Positions 1 to 8,244 of a stretch of DNA of 64,000 bases are shown here, piece by piece. Source of the DNA: Bacteroidota bacterium (GTDB lineage Bacteria > Bacteroidota > Bacteroidia > Palsa-965); NCBI GenBank assembly GCA_020402865.1, contig JADBYT010000002.1:1-64000 (forward strand). The letters run 5' to 3'. Position numbers and translations under genes: made by a program. The notes beneath the pieces are model-generated. The model saw only the letters and a list, made by a program, of their open reading frames with translations, was not told the DNA's origin and did not search any database. Within the stretch, counting starts at the first letter, position 1, and every line of letters begins with the position of its first letter.

Positions 1-279
1 AGCTGCGTTTTGGTTTGTCGCTGCCGTATGAAGATTTTCCGTAAGGCTTATCGTCGTTGAATTTGCGGCGCGGCTTTTCATCATCGCTGCCGTAGCTGCG
101 TTTTGGTTTGTCGCTGCCGTATGAAGATTTTCCGTAAGGCTTATCGTCGTTGAATTTGCGGCGCGGTTTTTCCTCGTCGCTGCTGTAGCTGCGTTTTGGT
201 TTGTCGCTGCCGTATGAAGATTTTCCGTAAGGCTTATCGTCGTTGAATTTGCGGCGCGGTTTTTCCTCGTCGTTGCCGT
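1..279. repeat. 93-bp in-frame tandem repeat (three copies)
   Basis: Copies begin at 1, 94 and 187, each starting agctgcgttttggtttgtcg, with the next degenerate copy from 280. The period is exactly 93 bp, i.e. 31 codons, so copy-number change keeps the reading frame. Copies differ at only a few bases (for example cttttcatcatcg against tttttcctcgtcg). Since copy one begins at base 1, the array may extend beyond the window. Confidence 0.95.
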
Positions 280-460
280 AGCTGCGACGTGGTTTATCAT
301 CACCACCAAAGCCGGAAGATGACTTGCGGAAAGGCTTGTCGGACTTGCCGAAGCGATCGCCGCCGGTTGATTTTGAGGATTTCCCGTAGGGCTTTTTACC
401 CCCGGCAAATGATTTTCCGGAACCACCGGATGACGGCTTTCTGCCGAACGATTTTTTCAT
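1..460 (-). CDS. N-terminal part of a Lys/Arg/Ser/Gly-rich repeat protein, probably an rRNA pseudouridine synthase; cut by left edge
   Basis: Reading the minus strand from the ATG at 458-460 gives an open frame to base 1 with no stop. The visible 153 residues are low complexity: a Ser/Gly/Lys-rich head (starts MKKSFGRKPSSGGSGKSF) followed by a 31-residue unit with KPRRKFNDDKPYGKSSYGS at its core, present three times in near-identical form. No folded domain is visible. In Bacteroidota such basic, disordered N-terminal extensions most often precede the S4 and catalytic domains of RsuA/RluB-type rRNA pseudouridine synthases; DEAD-box RNA helicases carry similar tails but usually at the C-terminus. 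The function is therefore an inference from the tail alone; the reading frame is well supported because the repeats keep frame. A good -7 box lies at 480-487. Confidence 0.7.
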   Translation of the reverse strand, partial: MKKSFGRKPSSGGSGKSFAGGKKPYGKSSKSTGGDRFGKSDKPFRKSSSGFGGDDKPRRSYGNDEEKPRRKFNDDKPYGKSSYGSDKPKRSYSSDEEKPRRKFNDDKPYGKSSYGSDKPKRSYGSDDEKPRRKFNDDKPYGKSSYGSDKPKRS

Positions 461-479
461 GAGATGTGAAATCTGGCTG

Positions 480-487
480 CAAAGATA
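480..487 (-). promoter_or_regulatory. -7 box (TATCTTTG) for the left-edge gene
   Basis: On the minus strand TATCTTTG matches the Bacteroidota -7 consensus TAnnTTTG and lies 20 bp upstream of the ATG at 460. No clear TTG -33 box was found at the usual spacing. Confidence 0.5.
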
Positions 488-623
488 CGCATTTAGGCCG
501 GGAAATGGCGTGTATCGGGGGCGTTTGAGAGAGTGGATGTCAATCTGTTAATGATCGCGTAAGCATCAATTTGTCCGTTTTGCCTGATTCTGGATGGATG
601 TAACAGGAGGATCCGCTTACTCT

Positions 624-2231
624 TCAATGCCCGCTGCTGCCAGTATTTCGGTCAATTATCAGCACCTCTTCTCGCGAAATATTCGAATACGCAAGCCATT
701 TATCAAGTCCCTGATTATTGCAGCGGGTGAAAAATTCGTCGAAACTATCGGGGCAGTAGCTGGAATAGCCGTTAATTGTTTTCATACCCAGCGACTGTGC
801 CGCAAGCATGGCATCGAGGTGCGTAATGTACGCGGCTTGCGATGTGTCTGTAACGGCCAGTATTTTTTTGCTACTGCTGTTTTGTTTCACAATTGTGTTG
901 CGGAGTATTTCACGCCGTGCTGTGAGGTCTTTTTTCTGTGTGCGTGGAATGGATGTGGCGATGAACAGATTATCGGCAAAAACAAGCAGGAAGAGTGGCA
1001 GCACAAGAGCCGGGCGCAGGTTGCGCAGAAAATAGCCAAGCGCAACAACAAGCAGAAACAGCTCAACATGCATAAAACGCACGGGTACACGAATGCTGTT
1101 CATGCCCGGGAGTTTAAAGATGGCGGCGTAAAGCGAAATACCGTTGCCCCAATGGATATGCAGCAGTGCAATAAGAAAAATACAAAGCAGCAGTGCTTTT
1201 ATTTCCGGTTTCACCTGCACACGTTTATAGCGCGTATATGCAAGATGAATGGGGGCTGCAAGCAGTGTAACGAAAAGAATAATGCCCGGAAAAAGATAGT
1301 GCAGCCAGTATTCGCCAAGTCCGCGTTGCATGGGCGCCGAAAGGAAATTCCAGGGCACACTGCTTTCGTGTGGCAGCAGGTACGAGCACAATGCAGGAAG
1401 ATTGGGCGCAACTTCGCGGTACAGACGCAGCCCTACAGTTTTGCTCATTTCGTGGTAAGGCAGCAGCAGCAAGCCAATCAGTACCAGAAATGCAAGCGAT
1501 GCGATGCCGGTAAACAGCAGCTGCTCTTTGCGGAAATAGAATTTCAGATGGTCAAATTTCTTTGCCATAAAAGCATACACAGCAATAAAAAGCAGACTGA
1601 AATAAAGCAGGTAAATTCCAGTGTACATGACAAGATACAATTGTGCGGCAATGGCAAAAAGATACAGCAGCAGATACTTGCGTGAGGGCGTACTGACCAT
1701 GCGGAATGCGGCGTAAAAAGCAACCGGAACCATAAAGCGCACAATCATTTGCATGTAATTCAATTGTCCGATATTGAATATGCTGAAGGCAAATAACCAC
1801 GCCAGCACTGCCGCCAGCAATACCGGTTGATTCCATTTCCGCAGCACGAGGTAGCAAATCCAGAAATTGAGCGTACAAACGGTAAGCCACCATAGCTGGT
1901 AAGCGGTTTCAATATCGAAGCCTGCAAAACGCCAAACCGAGTAAAGAGGCAAGGAGCCAAGCATATTGTCGGAAAGGGCAATTGAATTTTGAAACGGGTA
2001 CATAAAGCCGGCGTTCCAGAACGATGTTTCCTTGCCACTGATCCATTGATGACCATGCTCGAGCAGGAAATTGATAAAGCGCGAATCGCCGAGATCGCCC
2101 GGAATGTACTCTAGTCCGAAGCCGAGTATGCGAAGGCAGAAATAAATCAGTCCGCTCAAAAACACCAGCGCAGGAAAACCCATTTCGTAAATGATCCGGA
2201 GTCGGTGAGATTGATTATTTTGCGCGTTCAT
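624..2231 (-). CDS. Multi-pass membrane protein, GT-C glycosyltransferase-like
   Basis: 535 residues from the ATG at 2231; a TTG four codons upstream (2243) would also be in frame, but ATG is preferred. The protein has roughly a dozen hydrophobic segments. After the first one (about residues 18-40) comes an acidic loop with GDLGDSR (D46, D49), where GT-C enzymes such as the PMT/ArnT families place their catalytic acid, and aromatic-rich loops follow. The last 100 residues look soluble. I recognise the overall GT-C layout but no specific family, so donor and acceptor are unknown; a YfhO-like protein is an alternative. It is divergent from the membrane protein beginning at 2291, which has a similar design, with only 59 bp between them for two promoters. 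Confidence 0.65.
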   Translation of the reverse strand: MNAQNNQSHRLRIIYEMGFPALVFLSGLIYFCLRILGFGLEYIPGDLGDSRFINFLLEHGHQWISGKETSFWNAGFMYPFQNSIALSDNMLGSLPLYSVWRFAGFDIETAYQLWWLTVCTLNFWICYLVLRKWNQPVLLAAVLAWLFAFSIFNIGQLNYMQMIVRFMVPVAFYAAFRMVSTPSRKYLLLYLFAIAAQLYLVMYTGIYLLYFSLLFIAVYAFMAKKFDHLKFYFRKEQLLFTGIASLAFLVLIGLLLLPYHEMSKTVGLRLYREVAPNLPALCSYLLPHESSVPWNFLSAPMQRGLGEYWLHYLFPGIILFVTLLAAPIHLAYTRYKRVQVKPEIKALLLCIFLIALLHIHWGNGISLYAAIFKLPGMNSIRVPVRFMHVELFLLVVALGYFLRNLRPALVLPLFLLVFADNLFIATSIPRTQKKDLTARREILRNTIVKQNSSSKKILAVTDTSQAAYITHLDAMLAAQSLGMKTINGYSSYCPDSFDEFFTRCNNQGLDKWLAYSNISREEVLIIDRNTGSSGH

Positions 2232-2290
2232 TGATAAACCCAAAGAAACGAATATAAGTTGATCCGGCCAATCGGATCCTGGCTGAATCT

Positions 2291-3883
2291 ATGTGGAAAA
2301 AACTGAAATCTGAAGTTCACGGCAGCGATGTGTTATTATTGTTGCTTTGGCTGCTGGCCCTGCTCCTTGTATCTCCGTTTGGTGAGTATCCGGTAAACGA
2401 CGACTGGTCATATGCGAAAAACGTATATAACCTGACACAGCAAAACAAGTTTGTAGTTGACACATGGCCTGCCATGAATCTGGTTTCGCAAACCCTCTAT
2501 GCTTCTGGCGTGGTGAGCGTATTCGGATTTTCTTTTGTTACGTTGCGTATGTCTGTGCTGGTGCTTGTTGTTATTGCTTCGTTAACACTTAAGCGCACAA
2601 TTGAAGATGTATCGGGATGCAATAAGTGGTTTGCGCTGTTTGCGGTGGTCGTATTTTTCTTCAATCCGATGATGCTTGAGCTTTCATTCACCTACATGAC
2701 CGACATGTTCTTTGTGTCGATGGTGATTTTTGCAATTCGTTTTCTGGTGCTTTATCTGCAACACCCAAAGCTGGTGTGGTATGTGTTGTTTGCGTTTTTT
2801 TGCGTGGTGGCCGTACTCAACCGGCAGCATGGTTTGTTTGTATCGTTGCTTTCGGCGAGTTTGTTTACAATAAATATGAAGTGGTGGAAAAAGCTGTTTC
2901 TCATTTTCCTTCCGCCTGTACTTGTATGGCTTGCCCATGATAAATACAGGCATTTTCTTACCGCCAATCATGTTCCGCATGGTATTAAGTATTCCGGCGA
3001 TTTGCTCAATTACCTTAGCACAGCTCCCACAAGAAATCACTTCATTCATGCGGGCGATAGTTTAATTGTGCTTGGATTGCTTATGTTGCCGCTATTGCTG
3101 GTGTTGATTTTTTCAGGTGTACGGCCAAAGCTCAGGCATATATTATATAGTGTACCGGTTTTGCTTCTCATGGGTTATTTTATTTCGTGGGGATGGGATA
3201 TTTATCCCTGCGGGAACATCAATCTTGTACTGGAGTGCGGCCCGCAAGTAGTAAAGACAGGGGAGATGCATCGTGCCGGAGGTTGGCTGGAAACCGTGCG
3301 CCTCATTCAGCTTGTGCTGGGCACTATTTCGGTGTTTCTGGCGGGGGTGTACGTCTTGTTCCGTAAAAGTGCATGTGCTTCGGCTGGTCGTTTTCTTCCG
3401 CTGGCATTGCTTGCCGTAGCGCTTACTTTTTACTTTTTTGTTGCTGTAAGTGATGCCTATTTTGACCGCTATTCTATTCCTTTAGCATTAATGCTGCTTC
3501 TGTTGCTCATTCCGCAGGAGCAATTCGTTTTTACTCGTAAGTCGGTTATCGTGGCGTTGCTTTCCGGCGTTTTTCTCTTCAGTATTTCGGTAATCGAAGT
3601 GCGTGACTATTTCGAATGGCAAAACACGAGATGGCGGGCATTAACGGCATTGCATGCTCAAGGAGTGACCGCCGCCGAAATTGATGGTGGATTTGAATAC
3701 AACGGCTGGTATAAACCTATTGAGGGCTGGCCGGAAGGTGAAAAAAGCTGGTGGTGGGTAAAGGATGACGTATATATTGTAAGTTCACAGCGTTTCCCGA
3801 ATTACGAGGTTAAAAAAACGTATGCCGTGCAACGCATATTACCCGTAAAGCACGATACGATTTTTGTATTACGGAGGAAATAA
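2291..3883 (+). CDS. Membrane glycosyltransferase, GT-C/PMT-like
   Basis: 530 residues, ATG start. TM1 covers residues 12-29 and is followed at once by EYPVNDDWSYA, with the D37-D38 pair in the first extracytoplasmic loop; this is the usual catalytic acidic position of GT-C enzymes that use polyprenyl-phosphate sugars. About ten more hydrophobic segments follow, then a soluble C-terminal portion of about 120 residues (from about 410). Likely role: transfer of a sugar from a lipid carrier to a surface glycan or protein on the periplasmic side of the inner membrane (family knowledge; the substrate is not readable). Divergent to a comparable gene on the minus strand. Confidence 0.65.
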   Translation: MWKKLKSEVHGSDVLLLLLWLLALLLVSPFGEYPVNDDWSYAKNVYNLTQQNKFVVDTWPAMNLVSQTLYASGVVSVFGFSFVTLRMSVLVLVVIASLTLKRTIEDVSGCNKWFALFAVVVFFFNPMMLELSFTYMTDMFFVSMVIFAIRFLVLYLQHPKLVWYVLFAFFCVVAVLNRQHGLFVSLLSASLFTINMKWWKKLFLIFLPPVLVWLAHDKYRHFLTANHVPHGIKYSGDLLNYLSTAPTRNHFIHAGDSLIVLGLLMLPLLLVLIFSGVRPKLRHILYSVPVLLLMGYFISWGWDIYPCGNINLVLECGPQVVKTGEMHRAGGWLETVRLIQLVLGTISVFLAGVYVLFRKSACASAGRFLPLALLAVALTFYFFVAVSDAYFDRYSIPLALMLLLLLIPQEQFVFTRKSVIVALLSGVFLFSISVIEVRDYFEWQNTRWRALTALHAQGVTAAEIDGGFEYNGWYKPIEGWPEGEKSWWWVKDDVYIVSSQRFPNYEVKKTYAVQRILPVKHDTIFVLRRK

Positions 3884-3929
3884 TAGCACTTAAGTTTCTT
3901 AAAAATATAGTTAAGCTGGCATCGCTCCC

Positions 3930-5144
3930 TTAGTTCGCAATTATCAGCGAGCCTGTGGCAATTACTTTTTCACCCTGAGTAATCTGCATAAAATAAAGTC
4001 CATCCGCTAATCCGTCTCGTGTAAACAAAATCTCCTGTCCCGAAATATGCGGTATGTATTTTACTTTTTCCCCCTGCGCATTAAAGAGAAACAGGTTTGC
4101 ATCACTGACTGCCGCTCCTAATCGTATTGTTGCAGAGGCGTTCAAGGGATTAGGATATACAATTACTTTGTTTTCTTCCGGCGGCGATTCCGGTAGCCCC
4201 GTTGCATAGTTATCAATTATATTTTTGAGTTGATAGAACACATGCTGACTGATCTTATAATGCCTGTAATGGGTACTGAAAATAAATACTCCAAACGAAT
4301 AGTAATCTGTGTTGTCTGTGAAAAAAAGCGAACTGCCGCTCTGGCCCGGAATACCTTGTACCTGCGGCCCTGTTACACCTAAATTATCGGGTAGCAGATT
4401 GTTAATGTAGCCGTAGTTGTAATAAAGCGTATCGCCGTTATACACTTTTGTACTGTCGAACGGACTTACAACGCCGGGATAGCTTAATTTATGAAATACG
4501 CGTCCGTTAAAATAGCTTGTGTCGTTGTTGAATGCCATTCCGACCCAGCCGGTTTGCAGGCCGATTGGCTGTTTCAGTTGCAGCAGCGCAATATCATCCC
4601 ATCCTGTATTTTCATAAAATGTTTTAAATAAATAGACCTTTTCAACAGCAGAAACAGGCATTGAGGGCTGAACGGTTCCGTTGTGAAAGGCCGGTGCAAC
4701 CAGCATACTGTCGTAATCCCAGCTCTGACCGACAATGTTATAGGCACAATGCCCGGCGGTAAGTACAAAATCCTTGCTCACCATTATTCCAGAGCAACAG
4801 CCGGCCAGTACGCCGTTGTTGTAATAAAACAGACGTGTAGCGGTTCGTGCTGGATAATCGGTAGCATTGAAAAACAAATTGACGGGGGCTATATCGCTGA
4901 AATTGGTATTGGCAAACAGGTTTGCAACGGGCGGAGTTAAGCTTAACGGAACCTGATTGCCAAGTGTACCTGCAGACGAAGATGTGTTATCTGATGTGGT
5001 ATTCGGATTGAATGCCACGGGAAGTATGGTGTCAATATTTTGTGTGTAGATGCTGTAAACGATAATTGTATCGGGCTGGGCCTGTACTTTGTTGAACAGC
5101 AGTGTAAAAAACGAAAGGGTGAGAAGTACGCAAACTGGTTTCAC
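3930..5144 (-). CDS. Secreted trypsin-like serine protease (S1 family) with T9SS type A sorting domain
   Basis: 404 residues from a GTG at 5144; no upstream in-frame ATG exists, and the signal peptide (residues 1-22, ending VQAQ) begins right at this start. The catalytic triad is visible: H132 in TAGHC, D184 in WDDIALL, and S269 in GQSGSS, where the family norm is GDSGG. C116/C117 and C133 could form the disulfide flanking the active His. The replacement of Asp by Gln and of Gly by Ser around the nucleophile is as in glutamyl-endopeptidase-like bacterial members. From about residue 325 a T9SS type A domain begins (VIVYPNPLNASATIRL), ending GSLIIAN, so the protease should cross the outer membrane. 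It stands alone, convergent with the GT-C gene ending at 3883. Confidence 0.9.
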   Translation of the reverse strand: MKPVCVLLTLSFFTLLFNKVQAQPDTIIVYSIYTQNIDTILPVAFNPNTTSDNTSSSAGTLGNQVPLSLTPPVANLFANTNFSDIAPVNLFFNATDYPARTATRLFYYNNGVLAGCCSGIMVSKDFVLTAGHCAYNIVGQSWDYDSMLVAPAFHNGTVQPSMPVSAVEKVYLFKTFYENTGWDDIALLQLKQPIGLQTGWVGMAFNNDTSYFNGRVFHKLSYPGVVSPFDSTKVYNGDTLYYNYGYINNLLPDNLGVTGPQVQGIPGQSGSSLFFTDNTDYYSFGVFIFSTHYRHYKISQHVFYQLKNIIDNYATGLPESPPEENKVIVYPNPLNASATIRLGAAVSDANLFLFNAQGEKVKYIPHISGQEILFTRDGLADGLYFMQITQGEKVIATGSLIIAN

Positions 5145-5276
5145 AGTGCAGCTGATTTTATGGGTGTGGAGTAAAAATTTCTGTGCTGACAGCCTCTAAC
5201 GTGCATTATCGTTTTTTATTGTGCAGGCGCAGAATACTAATGATTAGGAGTTGGTTTTTTTCGCAGTAAGTTATGG

Positions 5277-5305
5277 TTGAAGTGTATGCAAAAGTGGTAT
5301 AATTG
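5277..5305 (+). promoter_or_regulatory. Candidate promoter: TTG, 18 bp, TATAATTG
   Basis: TTG at 5277-5279 and TATAATTG at 5298-5305 fit the Bacteroidota pattern (TTG -33 box, 17-19 bp, TAnnTTTG with one mismatch), 7 bp before the ATG at 5313. The same TTG would otherwise be an extended start codon of the following gene; this arrangement argues for the later ATG. Confidence 0.45.
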
Positions 5306-5312
5306 CGTTGTT

Positions 5313-6011
5313 ATGAAAACGTACGTTCTTGGAGACATTCACGGCGCATATCGTGCCATGAAACAAGTGCTTGAGCGGGCCGGATTTGATTATGAAAATG
5401 ACCGGCTGATTCAAATAGGCGATGTGGTGGATGGCTGGCCCGATGCGGTGGCGTGTGTGGAGGAGCTGATGAAGGTGAAAAACCTGATTGCGATTCGCGG
5501 TAACCACGATTGCTGGCTTTACGACTGGCTGAAAACCGGGCGGTATGATACTTACTGGCCTGAGTTTGGAGGCGATGTAACGACGCGCGATTATTTACGC
5601 AAGGAGAAAGAAGACGATAAACGACACCTGCGCTTTTTCGAAAACCAGCGCGATTATTTTGTGGATGAGTGCAATCGTTTGTTTGTACACGCGGGCTACA
5701 ATCCCTCAGAGCCATTGGCCGTTCAGCCTTCGTGGATGTTTTATGGCAGCCGCGATTATTTCTCGATGATGCTGAAATGTTACCGTAATGAAACAGGTGC
5801 GCCGGCTGATCTGAACGGATTCAGCGAAGTATTTATCGGCCACACGCAAACGCCGAAGTATGCGGGGCATACTGATCCGCTAAATTTATATCACCTCTGG
5901 AATGTTGATCAGGGGTGTAAAGCCGGGAATAAGCTTACACTTCTCAATGTGAACACCAAAGAATATTTCCAGTCGGATCTGGTTTTTACGCTTTACCCGG
6001 AAATTGCCTGA
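5313..6011 (+). CDS. Calcineurin-like metallophosphoesterase, PPP Ser/Thr phosphatase type
   Basis: 232 residues from the ATG at 5313 (an in-frame TTG at 5277 would add 12 residues lacking family character). Metal-binding motifs appear in the right order: GDIHG (residues 7-11), GDVVDG, RGNHD, VHAGY and GHTQTP. This is the small bacterial PPP group related to lambda phosphatase and diadenosine tetraphosphatase, binding two metal ions and cleaving phosphomonoesters or dinucleoside polyphosphates in the cytoplasm; no signal peptide is present. The substrate cannot be read. It is convergent with the UPF0102 gene, ending 30 bp from its stop, and a promoter-like pair sits immediately upstream. Confidence 0.85.
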   Translation: MKTYVLGDIHGAYRAMKQVLERAGFDYENDRLIQIGDVVDGWPDAVACVEELMKVKNLIAIRGNHDCWLYDWLKTGRYDTYWPEFGGDVTTRDYLRKEKEDDKRHLRFFENQRDYFVDECNRLFVHAGYNPSEPLAVQPSWMFYGSRDYFSMMLKCYRNETGAPADLNGFSEVFIGHTQTPKYAGHTDPLNLYHLWNVDQGCKAGNKLTLLNVNTKEYFQSDLVFTLYPEIA

Positions 6012-6041
6012 TCCGGTTCAGGTTGTGTGTGTAAGTGTTTT

Positions 6042-6404
6042 TTATTTCACCAGAGGCTGAAATGCATCGGCAATATGCGTAATGCGGGCATCGGTTCCGG
6101 TGCCGAGGATACCCACCACGTCAAAACGCACTTCAAGATCAAGCCGGTGCTGGTCGAGATAAAGAGCGGCGGCACGGATGAGTTTCTTTTGTTTGGCGAG
6201 ACTTACGAAGGTTTCGGGTTCGCCCCAGAAGGCTGAAGTTCGGGTTTTTACCTCCACAATTACCAGAAATTCCTTGTAACGGGCCACTACGTCAATTTCC
6301 AGATGAAGAAACTGCCAGTTGGTGCAGATAACCTCATAGCCCTGCTGCTGCAGGTAAATGGCGGCGAGCATTTCTCCCCTGTTTCCCGTTTCCTTCGTGC
6401 TCAT
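6042..6404 (-). CDS. yraN: UPF0102 (YraN-type) predicted nuclease-fold protein
   Basis: 120 residues, ATG start. The family signature is complete: GNRGEMLAAIYLQQQGYEV near the N-terminus, EIDVVA in the middle and VEVKTR, which together form the E-x-D-ExK active site of the restriction-endonuclease-like (PD-(D/E)XK) fold. Length is typical (110-130 residues). YraN proteins are widespread and single-domain; a role in DNA processing or recombination is assumed from the fold, but no cellular substrate is established. It stands alone, divergent from the DUF4412-like gene at 6518. Confidence 0.9.
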   Translation of the reverse strand: MSTKETGNRGEMLAAIYLQQQGYEVICTNWQFLHLEIDVVARYKEFLVIVEVKTRTSAFWGEPETFVSLAKQKKLIRAAALYLDQHRLDLEVRFDVVGILGTGTDARITHIADAFQPLVK

Positions 6405-6517
6405 TTCACGAAGTTAACTTCCGGAATACCCGTTTTGCAAATTATTTGTGTGATGTAAACAGATAAAATTCACTGCCGCGTTTTCGTAAATTCGTTACCT
6501 CAACACATCCACCTGCC

Positions 6518-7147
6518 ATGATCCGGAATTCTCTTTTCATGCTATGCATGCTTACCGCCGCCTTTGCCGCCGGGCAAAGTTTCGAAGGGGTAATCGAATT
6601 CAAAAAACAATCGCTTACCGATACAGTCAACTACATGTATTCGGTAAAAGGCAGTATGGTGCGTATCGACGAGATCAATCCGCGCACACACCGCATTGAC
6701 GGCAGTTTTTTGCTGAATCTGAAAGAAGGCAGTATGCTTTACCTCAACCACGAGCGTAAAACCTGGGGCCGTAGAGAAAAAACCGGAAAGCCAACCGTTC
6801 CGTCGGGCCTTAGTGTAAGCAGCACAAAGGAAACCAAAGCGCTTTTCGGCTACAGGTGCAATCAGCACATTGTAAAAAATCCGGCCGACAATTCATCCAT
6901 TCACTATTATGTGTCGCCGGGGCGGTTTACTTTTTTTGTGCCGATGCTTGAACTGCTCAACCGCCGGGAAGATTTTTCGACGCATTATCTGGCGTTGCCT
7001 GTAAAAGACGGATCCTTTCCGTTTCTGGCGGTGAAATATGATGCGGCGGGGAAAGAGGTGGGGCGGCTGGAAGTGACGCGTATTGAAAAGAAAACAGTTT
7101 CGCTTTCGGTGTTTGATGTGCCGGCAGCGTATAAGGAATTTAAGTAA
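6518..7147 (+). CDS. Exported DUF4412-like protein
   Basis: 209 residues, ATG start, with a signal peptide at residues 1-19 (ending AAFAAGQ). The mature part begins FEGVIEFKKQSLTDTVNYMY and continues as alternating beta strands, with a central GYRCNQHIV segment. This beginning, a short beta-strand opening about converting a phrase 'generate a state' (YSVKGSMVRID) and the length resemble the DUF4412 family of periplasmic LolA/LppX-like folds common in Bacteroidota. The function is unknown; lipid or metal carriage is speculation. It ends 7 bp from the stop of the convergent membrane protein gene, with no hairpin between. Confidence 0.6.
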   Translation: MIRNSLFMLCMLTAAFAAGQSFEGVIEFKKQSLTDTVNYMYSVKGSMVRIDEINPRTHRIDGSFLLNLKEGSMLYLNHERKTWGRREKTGKPTVPSGLSVSSTKETKALFGYRCNQHIVKNPADNSSIHYYVSPGRFTFFVPMLELLNRREDFSTHYLALPVKDGSFPFLAVKYDAAGKEVGRLEVTRIEKKTVSLSVFDVPAAYKEFK

Positions 7148-7154
7148 ATGCCTG

Positions 7155-8018
7155 TTAACTGCGGCGAAATGCCGCCCAGCCGGTAACCAGCAGCGACACA
7201 CCCAACAGGGCAGCTGCCACTGAAAATACGCGGCTGCCGAATTTTGAGCGGGTTATTTCAGGACTTTCGTCAAGTGCCGTAAGCAGCAACAGCGGCTTGT
7301 TCTTTTCTTTCAACGCAGCAGCCAGTGTGTTTGCCCGGTTACCGGTTTCAATTTCAAAATATTGCTGTGAGGCAGGGCTGTAATTTCGAAAACGGTTTTC
7401 CCAATCTGCCGGTGAGCTGCCGCTGCGGCGCGCTTTGCGGTCGGCCTCGTTGCTTTGCGTGAGTGAAAGCGCCACTGAAAAGCGGCTGTAGCCCGGCACG
7501 GTGGCGGGCATTACAAATACCGCTTCGTCGTAAACGTAGGTGCGTATCTTATCGTCGGTTTCGGTACTGCCGTTGAGCGTATTTACTTCACGCAGCAGTA
7601 AATCGGGGCGGGTTGAATAATTGCTCAGGTGCAGGCAAAGTGTTTTGCCCTCCGCTTTGCTGCCGGTGTACTGCTCAATATTCACAATTACGGCATTGAG
7701 ACTGGCGGCATATTGCAGGTAATAGTTTACTCCAATTACAGCTATTGACAAGCCAAAGCAAATCTGTGCAGCCAGTAATGCTGTTTTAATTTCCGGCTTG
7801 GAAGGGAGTTGGCCTGCAATGAAACGCGTGAGCCGGTAATTGAGCCATAAAAACAACATAACTACACTCACACTCAGTATTATGGCCGAGAGGTAATAGT
7901 GCTGCTGTACAAAAGCCAGCGAGCAGGAATAATAGAAAAAAAGAATGCTGGCCAGCGACAGCAGCAGGGCGGTTAATCCGGTTACGAGCAGGCGGGTGAG
8001 ATGCAGGGCGAAATTCAT
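7155..8018 (-). CDS. Membrane protein of unknown function with extracytoplasmic domain
   Basis: 287 residues, ATG start. Hydrophobic segments lie near residues 8-32, 40-62, 80-105 and 262-283, so about 155 residues between the third and fourth (110-260) form one domain that is probably periplasmic. That domain contains paired aromatic and basic patches but no catalytic motif that I recognise. The C-terminus ends in a short basic tail (FRRS). No family was recognised. The gene is convergent with the DUF4412-like gene and divergent from the giant repeat gene at 8245, with 226 bp in between. Confidence 0.65.
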   Translation of the reverse strand: MNFALHLTRLLVTGLTALLLSLASILFFYYSCSLAFVQQHYYLSAIILSVSVVMLFLWLNYRLTRFIAGQLPSKPEIKTALLAAQICFGLSIAVIGVNYYLQYAASLNAVIVNIEQYTGSKAEGKTLCLHLSNYSTRPDLLLREVNTLNGSTETDDKIRTYVYDEAVFVMPATVPGYSRFSVALSLTQSNEADRKARRSGSSPADWENRFRNYSPASQQYFEIETGNRANTLAAALKEKNKPLLLLTALDESPEITRSKFGSRVFSVAAALLGVSLLVTGWAAFRRS

Positions 8019-8174
8019 GGCAGTGTTGATCGTTGCAAATATTACTCAGATTGTATGACGTGGCAAGTGAATTAAGCCCGCGAAATTTTGAAAATCAGAC
8101 AAAAATCTAATCCCCGGCTAATCATTTAGACCGACAAATTACTCAAATGGACCTGCCAATTAAACAGGTTGCAC

Positions 8175-8182
8175 TACATTTG
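8175..8182 (+). promoter_or_regulatory. -7 box (TACATTTG) for the giant repeat gene
   Basis: TACATTTG is a perfect TAnnTTTG box, 62 bp before the ATG at 8245. A CTG at 8153-8155 sits at the spacing of the -33 TTG. The long leader between box and start has no obvious hairpin. Confidence 0.5.
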
Positions 8183-8244
8183 CGCGATTATTACTGTCCG
8201 GCAAAACGCCCCCTTCGCCGTACCCCGAATCAAAACTTTTTAGG

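Noticed and set aside
594-1685. 363-codon plus-strand open frame
   Set aside because: It lies opposite the GT-C-like gene; its product is rich in Lys, Gln and Cys with no domain, typical of a shadow of a membrane-protein gene.
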